Part shown: piece after piece, positions 1 through 8,880 of the stretch
How the letters are laid out: each line of letters begins with the position of its first letter
Numbering within the stretch: position 1 is the first letter of the stretch
DNA from: REEB506 sp040381035
Lineage (GTDB): Bacteria > Pseudomonadota > Alphaproteobacteria > Caulobacterales > Aquidulcibacteraceae
Direction of reading: 5' to 3'
DNA length: 35,217 nt
NCBI GenBank assembly: GCA_040381035.1
Contig: JBEIHY010000031.1
Coordinates: 1 to 35,217 of the forward strand
Position numbers and translations under genes: made by a program
Notes under the pieces: model-generated
Told to the model about the DNA's origin: nothing
Seen by the model: the letters and a program-made list of their open reading frames with translations, nothing else
The model's database searches: none

Positions 1-603
1 GTGGCGTCAATTCAGGGCTATTTGCGTAATCCCCAGAAAGTTTTGGACTTTTACAATAGCCGACGACGTGGATTGGCGGCCGTTGCCCCGAATGCGGCGC
101 ATCACGCCTTGGCCGATTTGCACGCCGTCATGACCGCCGCCGGCGCCGATGTGACGTTGATTACCCAAAACGTGGATGATCTGCATGAGCGCGGCGGCGC
201 GACGGACGTGCTGCACATGCATGGCGAGCTTCTCAAGCAGCGCTGCGAGGCCTGCGGCGCGGTTCGTCCGTGTTCGGAGGATCTGACCATTGCGACGGTT
301 TGCCGCGACTGTGGGGGCAGCGGACGGGTGCGGCCCCATATCGTCTGGTTTGGCGAAATGCCATTCGAGATCGATCGCATCTCGACGAAGCTGTTGAACG
401 CCGACCTGTTCGTCGCAATCGGAACCAGCGGCGCGGTGTATCCCGCCGCCGGCTTCGTTGCGGAAGCCCGTATGGTTGGCGTGAAGACCTTGGAGCTGAA
501 TTTGGCGCCGTCTGACGTCGCGGACCTGTTTGACCAAGCACGCTATGGCCCGGCCAGCGTGATCGTGCCGCAGTGGGTGGATGAGGTCTTGCGCGATGCC
601 TAA
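1..603 (+). CDS. cobB: NAD-dependent protein deacylase, class III sirtuin, 5'-truncated by the window edge
   Basis: Removes acyl groups from protein lysines using NAD+, releasing nicotinamide and O-acyl-ADP-ribose; acts in the cytoplasm. Visible motifs: TQNVDDLH at residues 55-62 (NAD pocket), catalytic His74 in HMHGE, zinc cysteines C82/C85 and C101/C104, the substrate-binding stretch VRPHIVWFGE (110-119), and GTS near residue 141. Y18 and R21 form the YxxR pair that in SIRT5 and E. coli CobB binds succinyl/malonyl lysine, so desuccinylase activity is inferred. Only 200 residues are present. The N-terminal Rossmann motif GAGxS is absent because the gene begins left of the window; the GTG at base 1 is an internal valine codon, not the true start. 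The following lipoprotein gene has its own ribosome site 10-40 bp after the stop. Confidence 0.93.
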   Translation: MASIQGYLRNPQKVLDFYNSRRRGLAAVAPNAAHHALADLHAVMTAAGADVTLITQNVDDLHERGGATDVLHMHGELLKQRCEACGAVRPCSEDLTIATVCRDCGGSGRVRPHIVWFGEMPFEIDRISTKLLNADLFVAIGTSGAVYPAAGFVAEARMVGVKTLELNLAPSDVADLFDQARYGPASVIVPQWVDEVLRDA

Positions 604-643
604 GCGCGGCCGATCTAAGGAAGGTGGGGAAGGAGTTTTGGTC

Positions 644-1060
644 ATGGCGATAAGAACGGTCACGGCGATGGTGATAGGCGCGCTTTGGCTCACGGCGTGC
701 GCGACGCGCGCGCCTGAACCGATCGTTGCGCCGCCGCTCCCGCCCGCGGCGGCTGCGCCCGCACCGCAATCTGCGCCGCCGCCAGCGCAACCCGCGCCGG
801 CGCCGGTTGAGCCAGCCACCAGCGCACCAGGGGCAGCCTCAGTGACGGTGATCGCGCCCGACAAGCCGACCCCGCCTGGCGACACGCGCAGCGTTGCCGA
901 ACGTCGCGAGGATCGCCAAGCATTTGACCGCTGCGTTATCAAGGCGCAAGCCCAGCTTGACCAGCGCGGCCCAAGCGCGATCACGGAATCGCCTGAAGAG
1001 ATCTGCTATCGCCAAATGGGCATGCGCGACCGCCGCGACGTGCCGATGAGCAAACAGTGA
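644..1060 (+). CDS. small proline/alanine-rich lipoprotein of unknown function
   Basis: A 138-residue protein with a short lipoprotein signal peptide: charged MAIR start, hydrophobic segment, and lipobox LTAC with Cys at about residue 17. A Pro/Ala-rich linker follows to about residue 55, then a charged C-terminal part containing two cysteines (about 92 and 119). The start at 644 was chosen because AGGAG at 631-635 lies 8 bp upstream; an in-frame ATG at 596 would overlap the sirtuin gene and place the signal peptide internally. No family was recognised. Expected to be lipid-anchored in the periplasm. It is probably read with the sirtuin gene, which ends 40 bp upstream. Confidence 0.8.
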   Translation: MAIRTVTAMVIGALWLTACATRAPEPIVAPPLPPAAAAPAPQSAPPPAQPAPAPVEPATSAPGAASVTVIAPDKPTPPGDTRSVAERREDRQAFDRCVIKAQAQLDQRGPSAITESPEEICYRQMGMRDRRDVPMSKQ

Positions 1061-1066
1061 AGCCGG

Positions 1067-1480
1067 CTAGTCGGCTGCCTCGAGCAACGCGTCAATCGCT
1101 TCATCGCTGAGCCCGAAATGATGGCCCACTTCATGGACCAGCACATGGCTGACGAGTTCGGCCAGCCCGACATCGCCACGCGCGGCCCATTCGTCCAGGA
1201 TCGGTCGGCGATAGAGAAACACCATCGGCTGGTGGGGCGTGGGGTCTGAGAACGAGGCCCGGGTCAGACCGACGCCGCGATACAGGCCCGACAGTTCAAA
1301 CGGATCTTCAATACCGAGATCATCAAGCATATCGTCTTCTGCGAAATCCTCAATGCGGAAAATCACATCACCGGCCGCGGCGCGCAAGGGCTGAGGCAAC
1401 GCCGTCCAGGCCGCCAGCGCCAAAGCGTGAATGTCGTCAAGCGAAGGGGCAAGCAGAACGGCGCCAGACATCAGCGTCAT
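1067..1480 (-). CDS. metallopeptidase family protein (zincin-like, DUF1025 type)
   Basis: A 137-residue predicted zinc peptidase of the small bacterial zincin family (Pfam Zincin_1/DUF1025). The HEVGHHFG segment near residue 116 gives the HExxH zinc site, and the downstream acidic LSDEAID matches the family's C-terminal end. The family is usually 120-140 residues, so the gene looks complete. The central part (pleckstrin-like LSGLYRGVGL, then the PMVFLYRRPILDEWA strand-helix) also fits. A second ATG at 1471 is possible; neither start has a strong ribosome site. It faces the lipoprotein gene 6 bp away, tail to tail, and may be co-transcribed with the DUF885 gene behind it (33 bp gap). The substrate is unknown for this family. 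Confidence 0.85.
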   Translation of the reverse strand: MTLMSGAVLLAPSLDDIHALALAAWTALPQPLRAAAGDVIFRIEDFAEDDMLDDLGIEDPFELSGLYRGVGLTRASFSDPTPHQPMVFLYRRPILDEWAARGDVGLAELVSHVLVHEVGHHFGLSDEAIDALLEAAD

Positions 1481-1513
1481 ATGGGGGCGGCCATCCGCCG
1501 CTGCTAGGGGCTA

Positions 1514-3352
1514 TTAAGCCTTCTTCGCCGCATCGATCCAGTGGTCGACCACCCGCGGCAGGGCGGTGAGCGGCACTGCGCCGGAGCCGAGCACCGCATC
1601 GTTGAAGCCCTTCAGGCTGAACTTGTCGCCGAGGGCGGCCTTGGCGCGTTCGCGTTCATCCAGAATGGCTTTCATACCGATCTTGTAAGCGCAGGCTTGG
1701 CCCGGCATCACCATGTAGCGCTCAACCTCGCGGGTTACGTCGGTCGCAGCCATGCCGGTTGCGGCAACCATGTAATCGATCGCTTGTTTGTGCGTCCAAC
1801 CCTTGGCGTGCAGGCCGGTGTCAACAACAAGCCGCGCGGCGCGGAAGATTTCCGCCTGCAGCCGGCCAAGATCGCCGAACGGGTCATTCTTATACATGCC
1901 CATCTCCTTGGCGAAATGTTCGGCATAGAGCGCCCAGCCTTCGGCATAGGCGGTATAGATCGGCTGCTGGCGGATCAGCGGCAGACCTTCCAACTTCTGC
2001 GCCACGCTGATCTGGTGGAAATGGCCGGGAATGCCTTCGTGATAAGCGAGCGTTTTCATGCTCCAGGTCGGGGTCTCCTTGACATTGCGCAGATTGGCGA
2101 AGAACCGCCCGGGTCGAGAGCCATCCAATGCCGCCGGCTCAAAATAGGCGCCTGCAGAGCCTGCTTCCGCAAAGGCGGGAACACGGACGACTTCGAGTTT
2201 CTGGGGGGGAATGACGCCGAAAAATTCCGGCATCTTTTTCGAGATGTCTTTCAAGATGGCATCATAATCGGCCAAAATTCTGGCGCGGCCGGCCTCGCTG
2301 TCTTCATATTGAAAGCGCGGATCTTCGCCAAGCGCCAGCATCCGTTCGCCGACCGTGCCTTTGACGATGCCTTGCGCCGTCAAGATCGCGTCCATCTCGG
2401 CAGTGATTCGCGCGACTTCGGCCAGGCCATAGTCATGCACTTGATCGGGTGTCATGTTGGTGGTGGTTTGCTGCTTCAACGCGAGCGCATAATAGGCCGC
2501 GCCATCGGGCAGGCGCGCCATGCCGGCGGCGGGGTTCTTGGCCGCTTCCGGGCGGATCGCGGCAAGGGCTGCCGCCAGGCGCTGATAGGCCGGATAGACT
2601 TGGTTTGCCACCGCCGCTTCCGCGCGGTTCTGCAGCGCATCCTTCTTCTTCTGATCGAGGTCTTTCAGCGCGGCGAGCTTCTTGGCGTACTCACCGGCGA
2701 GCGGATGCGCCTTGGCTTCCGGTTTCAGGAAATCGGAGATCGTTTCCTGCGTGCGATCGATCACTTCCACCGGGGGCGTTGCGCCCAGTGTGGCTTGCCG
2801 GTTCATTTCGGCAATCCCTTCATCAATTACGCGGGCCAGCTGCTCCAAGCGCTGCACATAGGTCTCAGCGGTTTTGGCGTTCTTGATCGTGTGGCTGGAT
2901 TGCAGAAAGCCAGGCAACTGGGTTTGCAGGCCCGTCATCTGGTTGAAGGGATAGACGCCGCCGGCGCCGAGCCAATCGAATTTCTTGTATTCGGCGGCGC
3001 TGCTGTATTGATCGACCAAGACGTCATAGGTGAGTTGGTCCTGGAAGCCGAGCTTGGCGCGATCCCACGCCTTCACCTCGGTGAGATATTTTGCCGCGTC
3101 GGCATAATCCTGGTCGCGTTTGGCGATGGTAACTTCGCTGAGCTTGCCGGAATGGAAATCGAGCGGCGTACCATCGACGGCGCCGATGGCTGTCAGCAGT
3201 TCCGGGTTTTTGGTGACGAACGCCATCGCCTGACGATTGGCGAGCTGATTAATGTCAAAGGGCTGGCCCCAGCCGACCCGGTAGCCGAGATAGGCGCCGA
3301 CCGCCAATGCCGCCAAAAACATCCACAATAAGATGCGCAACACCATTTTCAT
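1514..3352 (-). CDS. DUF885 family protein, membrane-anchored metallopeptidase-like
   Basis: A 612-residue DUF885 protein, close to the family's usual 580-620. Residues 5-25 form an uncleaved-looking hydrophobic signal anchor (LRILLWMFLAALAVGAYLGY), so the body is probably periplasmic. The signature HEGIPGHFHQ near residue 437 carries the HExxxGH metal-site pattern typical of the family; a second conserved segment YAEGWALYAE follows at about residue 468. DUF885 proteins are thought to be zinc-dependent carboxypeptidase-like enzymes; the substrate is not established. The start is supported by GGGAGG 8 bp upstream. The gene follows the vWA lipoprotein gene on the same strand with a 117-bp gap. 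A second DUF885 paralogue lies at 6149-8011. Confidence 0.92.
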   Translation of the reverse strand: MKMVLRILLWMFLAALAVGAYLGYRVGWGQPFDINQLANRQAMAFVTKNPELLTAIGAVDGTPLDFHSGKLSEVTIAKRDQDYADAAKYLTEVKAWDRAKLGFQDQLTYDVLVDQYSSAAEYKKFDWLGAGGVYPFNQMTGLQTQLPGFLQSSHTIKNAKTAETYVQRLEQLARVIDEGIAEMNRQATLGATPPVEVIDRTQETISDFLKPEAKAHPLAGEYAKKLAALKDLDQKKKDALQNRAEAAVANQVYPAYQRLAAALAAIRPEAAKNPAAGMARLPDGAAYYALALKQQTTTNMTPDQVHDYGLAEVARITAEMDAILTAQGIVKGTVGERMLALGEDPRFQYEDSEAGRARILADYDAILKDISKKMPEFFGVIPPQKLEVVRVPAFAEAGSAGAYFEPAALDGSRPGRFFANLRNVKETPTWSMKTLAYHEGIPGHFHQISVAQKLEGLPLIRQQPIYTAYAEGWALYAEHFAKEMGMYKNDPFGDLGRLQAEIFRAARLVVDTGLHAKGWTHKQAIDYMVAATGMAATDVTREVERYMVMPGQACAYKIGMKAILDERERAKAALGDKFSLKGFNDAVLGSGAVPLTALPRVVDHWIDAAKKA

Positions 3353-3469
3353 GGCGAAACCTCCCGCAAGACACCCTTGTGGACAGCCATAAGGCGGCCA
3401 GCGCGCGGAGGCTAGAGGCGCGATTGCCCGCAGCGCACCTCTTTTGCAGTTCGTCCGGATGCCCCCTAA

Positions 3470-5203
3470 TCAACGCGGCGTGGGTTGCGGCAGGGCCTGG
3501 GCGGATTGGGCGGCGCGCACGAGCTGCACGAACTCCGCCCGCCAGCCGAATTCGTCACCGCCGCGCGCGCCTTGGGCGAGCTTCAGCACGTCGTCATAGC
3601 CAAAGCCCTTGTCGAGATAATTGTCCTGGCGCAGCAGCTGGCCAAAGCCCGCCACGGACGCTGCCCAGCGGGTCTGTTCCGGCGCGCGGTCAATCACGGC
3701 GAAGGCGTCCTTGTCCGTGATCGGACGTTCGATCAGGATCGAGTCTTTTGCCCCAGGCGGCTTGTAGCGGATGCGCAGGAAGGCGACCTCTCCGTCTGGC
3801 CCGGCGGCGGCGGCGGGCTTCTGATAACGCAGCGGCTCGATCAGCGTCTTGGCGCCGGGCGGGGTGAGTTCATAGATCGCTGTCACTGCGCTGCCGGCGC
3901 CGATTTCGCCCGCATCGACGCGGTCATTGCTGAAATCCTCACGGTTCAGCATCCGCGTTTCATAGCCGATCAGGCGATATTCGGCGACGCGCTTGGGATT
4001 GAACTCGACCTGGATTTTCACGTCGTCCGCGATTGGCAGCAGCGCGGATTGCATCTGATCGTGGAACACCTTGCGGGCTTCGGCGAGAGTGTCGATATAG
4101 GCCGCGATCCCGTTGCCTTTTTGGGCCAAGCGCTGCATCAGGGCGTCGTTGTAATTGCCGCGGCCGAATCCAAGAATGGACAAATAAATCCCGCTTTCGC
4201 GCTTGCGTTCAACGAAGTCTTGCAACTGCTTGGGATCGGTGATGCCGACATTGAAATCGCCGTCGGTCGCCATAATGATGCGATTGACCGCGCCTTTCTG
4301 GAAGTTGCGTTCGGCCTGGGAATAAGCCAGCGCCATGGCCGAACCGCCGGAGGTGGAGCCGGCCGCGGCAAGCGGATCAATCGCGGCGAGGATCTTGGCC
4401 TTTTCACTGCCGGGCGTCGGCTCCAACTTCACGCCGACCTCGCTGGCGTAAACCACGATGCCAATCTTGTCGCGCGGCTCCAGCTGATCGACGAGCATGC
4501 GAAACGCTTTCTTCGCCAGCTCCAGCTTGTCGGGCTGGCTCATGGAGCCCGACACATCCACCATCAGCGTCAGGTTCAAAGGCGGGCGCTCTTTCGGGCG
4601 CACGGTGTAGCCCTGCAGGCCGATATGCAGAAGGGTTTTGCCGCTCGCCCAAGGCGAGGGGGCAAGCGCCACGGTTGATTCAAACGGCCGCGCCTGGCTT
4701 GGCGGCAACGGATAGGCATAGTCGAAATAGTTCAGCATCTCCTCGATCCGCACGGCGTCCTTTGGCGGCAGGCGACCGTCATTCAAAAAACGGCGGACAT
4801 TGGCGTAGGCGGCGGTGTCGACATCGATTGAGAAGGTCGAAACCGGCTCTTGCGCCACGGCCTTTACCGGATTGGGCGCAGCCTCAGGATACTTCTCGGT
4901 CTCGCTAGGTTGACCCGGCGGCATGACAATCGGCGCTGGCATCGCCATGCGCTTGGCGTCGCGCGGAGCGGCCATGCCGGCCATCGGCGCGCTCATCAGC
5001 ACGGACGCAGGTGGCGGCGGCGGTGGCGGTGGCGGTGGAGGTGGAGGAGGCGGTGGAGGTGGTAGAGGCGGCGCCGGCGGCGGCGCAACCGGCTTTGTAT
5101 TTTCGGCGGGCGGTTTGGCCGGCGCGGTTTCGGTGGCGCAACCACCTAAGCTCGCCATCGCGATAACGCCGGCGAGCAGCCAGCTGATCTTCGTGCGGTT
5201 CAT
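3470..5203 (-). CDS. von Willebrand factor type A domain lipoprotein (YfbK/DUF3520 type)
   Basis: A 577-residue lipoprotein. The leader ends in a lipobox at MASLGGC (Cys about residue 22). A proline-rich linker with 18 consecutive prolines follows, then an N-terminal von Willebrand accessory region (VSTFSIDVDTAAYANVRRFL), a vWA domain with the MIDAS motif DVSGSMS near residue 217, and a C-terminal DUF3520-like region. This order matches E. coli YfbK-like proteins, whose role is unclear; vWA domains bind protein partners through a divalent metal. The start at 5203 was preferred over an ATG at 5218 because a GGGGA ribosome site lies 5-6 bp upstream of it. Likely location is the periplasmic face of an envelope membrane. 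It is divergent from the OmpW gene. Confidence 0.92.
   Translation of the reverse strand: MNRTKISWLLAGVIAMASLGGCATETAPAKPPAENTKPVAPPPAPPLPPPPPPPPPPPPPPPPPPASVLMSAPMAGMAAPRDAKRMAMPAPIVMPPGQPSETEKYPEAAPNPVKAVAQEPVSTFSIDVDTAAYANVRRFLNDGRLPPKDAVRIEEMLNYFDYAYPLPPSQARPFESTVALAPSPWASGKTLLHIGLQGYTVRPKERPPLNLTLMVDVSGSMSQPDKLELAKKAFRMLVDQLEPRDKIGIVVYASEVGVKLEPTPGSEKAKILAAIDPLAAAGSTSGGSAMALAYSQAERNFQKGAVNRIIMATDGDFNVGITDPKQLQDFVERKRESGIYLSILGFGRGNYNDALMQRLAQKGNGIAAYIDTLAEARKVFHDQMQSALLPIADDVKIQVEFNPKRVAEYRLIGYETRMLNREDFSNDRVDAGEIGAGSAVTAIYELTPPGAKTLIEPLRYQKPAAAAGPDGEVAFLRIRYKPPGAKDSILIERPITDKDAFAVIDRAPEQTRWAASVAGFGQLLRQDNYLDKGFGYDDVLKLAQGARGGDEFGWRAEFVQLVRAAQSAQALPQPTPR
5009..5062 (-). repeat. triplet-rich tract coding 18 consecutive prolines
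   Basis: Eighteen successive proline codons (CCT, CCA and CCG mixed on the minus strand) form a low-complexity spacer between the lipobox and the vWA domain of the lipoprotein. The codons are mixed rather than pure, which slows slippage; the tract would still change length in frame. The likely role is a stiff tether holding the domain away from the membrane. Confidence 0.9.
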
Positions 5204-5436
5204 GACATTCCCCTGCATCGGCGACGATTAGAGCGCCTCCGCTTGGCCCGAACCATGCCGAAACAATGGCGAAATGCGGGCGGCGTCGAAATTTCCAATC
5301 GTCCGTGTTCGGCGCCTGCGGCGGCCTGCCGCGCGACCAAAGCCGGGCTATTCAAAATTCAGCAAATGTCTTGAAAGCGCTGCGTGTGTTGTCTGGCCGC
5401 GGGCAAAAGCGGGCGGCCGCAGTGAACGGGAATGTG

Positions 5437-6072
5437 ATGAGAATGATGCGGTACGCTGCGTTTGCCGCGGCGCTGTTTGGGATGTGCGGGGCAGCCCGGG
5501 CGGATGTGTTTAGGGACAAGTTGTCGGTCAAGGTCGGCGTCATGGGCCTACGGCCCGATGAGAGCGCCAGTATTCGCCCGATCGGCGGCACAGTTGATAT
5601 TCCAGATGAGTATTTGCCGGCGGTGAACCTCGACTACAAAATCAACGACGCTTTTGCGGTGGAGGCGATTTGCTGCGTCGCGCCGCACCGGGTTCAGGCT
5701 GTGCGCACCGCCGTTGGTACGGTCGATCTCGGCAAGGTGACGCTGTTTCCGCCAACGGTGAAGCTGAAATATCATTTCCTCAATGACGCGCCGGTGAAGC
5801 CCTATGTCGGCGCCGCGATCAATGTCACGGCCTTCTTCAATGAGAAGCTGCCGGCAGGTCCGGTCACCGGCGCCGATTACGAAACCAGCGTTGGCGGTGC
5901 GCTGCAGATTGGCGCTGATATTCCGCTCTGGGGAAAGACTTTCCTCAATTTAGACGTGAAGAGGGTTTGGGTCGAGCCGAAGGTGAAACTGACCACAGCT
6001 CTTGGGCCGGTCGATGCCGACGTGAAGATCAATTCGATCGTGGTGTTTGTTGGACTGGGCTGGAAGTTCTAA
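5437..6072 (+). CDS. OmpW family outer membrane protein
   Basis: A 211-residue small beta-barrel of the OmpW/AlkL family. A signal peptide (cleavage near AARA-DVF) is followed by KLSVKVGVMGLRPDE, the strand LDYKINDAFAVEAICC, VGTVDLGKVTLFPPTVKLKYHF (a hallmark of OmpW), VKPYVGAAIN, and a terminal aromatic WKF suited to Bam-dependent assembly. OmpW barrels pass small hydrophobic molecules across the outer membrane. Several in-frame starts exist (GTG 5422, ATG 5437, 5443, 5446); 5437 or 5443 give the best-shaped signal peptide, with a weak GGGAA upstream. The neighbouring lipid-metabolism genes make hydrophobic substrate uptake plausible, but that is inference. Confidence 0.9.
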   Translation: MRMMRYAAFAAALFGMCGAARADVFRDKLSVKVGVMGLRPDESASIRPIGGTVDIPDEYLPAVNLDYKINDAFAVEAICCVAPHRVQAVRTAVGTVDLGKVTLFPPTVKLKYHFLNDAPVKPYVGAAINVTAFFNEKLPAGPVTGADYETSVGGALQIGADIPLWGKTFLNLDVKRVWVEPKVKLTTALGPVDADVKINSIVVFVGLGWKF

Positions 6073-6094
6073 ATCGGCGTATTGCACTGAGGGT

Positions 6095-6128
6095 CAACCC
6101 GGAAGGTTTCTGCGGGCCGTCCGGGTTG
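6095..6128. terminator. candidate bidirectional hairpin between convergent genes
   Basis: CAACCCGG (6095-6102) and CCGGGTTG (6121-6128) form a perfect 8-bp stem with an 18-nt loop. It lies 22 bp after the OmpW stop and 20 bp before the stop of the convergent DUF885 gene. No U-run follows on either strand, so intrinsic termination is only possible. Confidence 0.45.
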
Positions 6129-6148
6129 GCAGATTGTCCGTATTCGGA

Positions 6149-8011
6149 TCAACTCCGCGCGGGCGCCGGCATCCAGCCCGCGACGCGCCGGGCCAGCACA
6201 TCCAGCGGCATGTCGCCGCCGCTTAAGACCACATCATGAAAACCCTTGATGTCGAACTTGGCGCCAAGGCGACGGCGCGCAGCTTCGCGCATCGCAACAA
6301 TTTCGGCGTGGCCAAGATCATAGGCGCAGGCCTGGCCCGGCCAGACGCAATAGCGATCGACCTCCGACTCGATCGTGCCGAGTGCATCGCCGGTGACGTC
6401 GCGCAGATACTGCACCGCTTGGGCGCGCGTCCATTGCAGCGCGTGCAGCCCGGTATCAACGACGAGGCGAGCCGCGCGCCACAATCGCCAGCGCAGATAG
6501 CCAAGCCTGCTCCACGGATCGTTTTCATAGCAGCCCATTTCGTCGGCGAGTTGTTCGGCATAGAGCGCCCAACCTTCCGTATAGGCGTTAAAACTCATCA
6601 AGCGGCGCAGCAGCGGCAGCGCGGTTTGTTCTTGCGCCAGCGCAATTTGAAAATGATGGCCGGGCGCGCCTTCGTGCGCGACGAGGGTGAGCATGTCGAG
6701 CTTGGGCAGTTCGCGCATGTCGCGCAGATTAACGCTGAACACGCCGGCGCGTTTGCCGTCGAGCGACGGCGGCTGATAATAGGCGCCGGTTTGGCCAGTC
6801 TCGGCGAACGCCGCAACCGGCGCGATCTCCAAAGCCGCTCTTGGTTGGCGCGCAAACCAGTTGGGCAGGCGGGCATTGATCGCTGCGAGGTGGCCGCGCA
6901 GATCGCTCAACGCCTGCGCCTTGCCAGCGTCGGACTGTTCATACAGGAAGCGCGGCTCAGCCGAGAGGGCGGCCATCCGTTCGCCGGGCGTGCCTTGCAT
7001 TTGGCCGAGCGCACGCAACTGAATATCAAGCTGGGCGCTGATTTCCACGACGCGCTTGACGCCCTGGTCATGGATTTGATTGGCTGTAAGCGTCGTTGTG
7101 GTGTGCCAGGCTAGCGCGCTGGAGTAATAGGCTTCGCCATCCTTCAGCGCCCAGACGCCGGCGCTGTCGCCGGCGCGCGCGCGCAAGGCGGCGACCGTGT
7201 CGTACTGGCGCCGATAGGCCGGCAGGATAGCGTTGGCGATGATCCGCTCGGCCTGGGCGAGAAGTTGGCCGGCGCGGGCCGGCGCGGGGCTGGGCTGGTC
7301 TGGCGCCGGGGCGGGATAGAGTGCTGCCAGGCCGTCGCGCAGTGCGGCGTAATAGGGGCCTGCATTGGGCGGCGTTTGGAGAAAGCTGGCCAGACCGCGC
7401 GCGGTGGCGTCAAGCACGAAGCTGGGCGCCACCACACCGGCATTGGCGTCGGCGCGGGCGCGGCCAGTCTCGGCATCGATCGCGCGCCCGACCTGATCGA
7501 GCCGCGCGACATAGTTTTCGGCGTTGTCGAGACTGGCGATCGTGTGCTGGGAACTCAAGAACTCCGGCAGGGCGGCGAAAGCGGCGTCGAGCGGATTGAG
7601 CATATAAGGCGTTGGACCGCCAAAGGCGCTGAATTGACCGAAAGCGAATTGCGCTGCGGCAGCGCTCAACGCGGCATGGCGGCGCACAACGGCAAAGGTT
7701 TCCGCTTGCGCCGGCGCGATGGCTGTCGCCGACAGGCCGTCGAGTTGCGCCAGTCGTCGCACCGCCGCGCTGCGGCGGAGATCGACGGCAAGGGCGCTGC
7801 GATCATCGAGGCGCGCAGCAAAGCCGGCGCCGGCGAGATCGCCGCCAAGGCCGGCCGTGGTGGCAAGCTCAGGGCTGTCGGAAACGATCTGGCGGGCGAA
7901 ATCGTCCAAAAGGCTGTCGAACGCCATCGGTGGCGGGGCAGTCTTGGGGCCACAGGCGGCCAGCGCCGCAGCACTCGCCCCAAGTGCGAGGTCGCGTCGG
8001 GTCAGCGTCAC
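6149..8011 (-). CDS. DUF885 family protein with twin-arginine lipoprotein leader
   Basis: A 620-residue DUF885 protein paralogous to the one at 1514-3352. The leader TLTRRDLALGAS begins with a twin-arginine pair and ends in lipobox LAAC (Cys about 20), suggesting folded export by Tat followed by lipidation. The family signature HEGAPGHHFQ sits near residue 447 and YTEGWALYAE about 35 residues later. The start GTG at 8011 overlaps the stop of the upstream hydratase gene by 4 bp (GTGA), which indicates translational coupling; an earlier ATG at 8068 would add a basic stretch inside the neighbouring gene and bury the leader. The enzymatic substrate is unknown. The export route differs from that of the first paralogue, which has a plain membrane anchor. 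Confidence 0.9.
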   Translation of the reverse strand: MTLTRRDLALGASAAALAACGPKTAPPPMAFDSLLDDFARQIVSDSPELATTAGLGGDLAGAGFAARLDDRSALAVDLRRSAAVRRLAQLDGLSATAIAPAQAETFAVVRRHAALSAAAAQFAFGQFSAFGGPTPYMLNPLDAAFAALPEFLSSQHTIASLDNAENYVARLDQVGRAIDAETGRARADANAGVVAPSFVLDATARGLASFLQTPPNAGPYYAALRDGLAALYPAPAPDQPSPAPARAGQLLAQAERIIANAILPAYRRQYDTVAALRARAGDSAGVWALKDGEAYYSSALAWHTTTTLTANQIHDQGVKRVVEISAQLDIQLRALGQMQGTPGERMAALSAEPRFLYEQSDAGKAQALSDLRGHLAAINARLPNWFARQPRAALEIAPVAAFAETGQTGAYYQPPSLDGKRAGVFSVNLRDMRELPKLDMLTLVAHEGAPGHHFQIALAQEQTALPLLRRLMSFNAYTEGWALYAEQLADEMGCYENDPWSRLGYLRWRLWRAARLVVDTGLHALQWTRAQAVQYLRDVTGDALGTIESEVDRYCVWPGQACAYDLGHAEIVAMREAARRRLGAKFDIKGFHDVVLSGGDMPLDVLARRVAGWMPAPARS

Positions 8012-8859
8012 GCCAGCACGCAGCGGCCGTTTTTGATCACGGTGACGCCGCGTTCCAGCACGACGCATTCAAAGCTGATCACGTCGCCGTCTTTCCACAT
8101 CCGGGTTTCGATCGTTTCGCCGGGAAACACCGGCGCTGAGAAGCGGACATCGAAATGCTTGATGCGCGCGGGATCATAGTCGGCATAGGTCTGCAGCACC
8201 GCACGGCAGGCAACGCCATAGCTGCACAGGCCATGCAGGATCGGGCGCGGGAAGCCGGCCATCTTGGCGATGTTCGGATCGGAGTGCAGCGGATTGCGAT
8301 CGCCGCTCAAGCGATAGATCAGAGCTTGATCGGGCCGCGTGGCCAATGCGCAAGCCGAATCGTGCGGCCGGTTCGGCACGGCGTGCGGCTCCGGTGCGCC
8401 TTCGGAGGGGCCGCCAAAGCCGCCGTCGCCGCGGGCGAAGGTGGATGAAACCAAGGTCGCGAGCTTGGCGCCGCCGGCCTCGGTGATGACGGTTTCGGTG
8501 TAGATCACCGCGCCCTTTCCGGCCCCCTTGTCGAAAACGCCCAGCACGCGGGTGGCGGCTTCGATGTCGGCGTCGGCTGGAAGCGGCTTGTGGATTTCCA
8601 CCTTCTGTTCGCCATGCACGACCATCAAGTAATTGATGCCCATCTTGCCAACCAGCACGCCCGCGCCCCAGGCGATCACGGTCGCCATGGTCGGCAAAGC
8701 CTTCAATCCGTTTTCGTATACGAACGGCAGTTCCTTTTCGTTCATCGGGTCTGCGCCCATGCCGACGCCAAGCGCATAGAGCATGGTTTCGCGATCGGTA
8801 TAGCGGGCGCTGAACGGCTCGCCAGTCAGCGATAAGATTTCGGGATAGGCGATGGGCAT
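8008..8859 (-). CDS. MaoC/hydratase-2 family (R)-specific enoyl-CoA hydratase
   Basis: A 283-residue double-hotdog enzyme that hydrates trans-2-enoyl-CoA to (R)-3-hydroxyacyl-CoA. The hydratase-2 motif YRLSGDRNPLH at residues 182-192 supplies catalytic Asp187 and His192, and GFPRPILHG follows it. The N-terminal half is the substrate-binding degenerate hotdog, as in the hydratase domain of eukaryotic MFE-2; length fits that full two-hotdog form. Likely pathway is beta-oxidation of long or branched acyl-CoA, or supply of (R)-3-hydroxyacyl-CoA. The DUF885 gene overlaps its stop by 4 bp. The SapC gene is divergent, 174 bp away, so promoters for both probably lie at 8860-9020. Confidence 0.92.
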   Translation of the reverse strand: MPIAYPEILSLTGEPFSARYTDRETMLYALGVGMGADPMNEKELPFVYENGLKALPTMATVIAWGAGVLVGKMGINYLMVVHGEQKVEIHKPLPADADIEAATRVLGVFDKGAGKGAVIYTETVITEAGGAKLATLVSSTFARGDGGFGGPSEGAPEPHAVPNRPHDSACALATRPDQALIYRLSGDRNPLHSDPNIAKMAGFPRPILHGLCSYGVACRAVLQTYADYDPARIKHFDVRFSAPVFPGETIETRMWKDGDVISFECVVLERGVTVIKNGRCVLA

Positions 8860-8880
8860 CAGCGGGCTTTCTCAAGATTT

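Noticed and set aside
7..984. 325-codon minus-strand ORF across the sirtuin and lipoprotein genes
   Set aside because: Shadow of two genes with clear motifs; no sensible protein features.
1541..3331. 596-codon plus-strand ORF opposite the DUF885 gene
   Set aside because: It is the antisense shadow of a well-supported DUF885 gene in a GC-rich genome; its translation shows no domain, and the sense strand has a leader, ribosome site and family motif.
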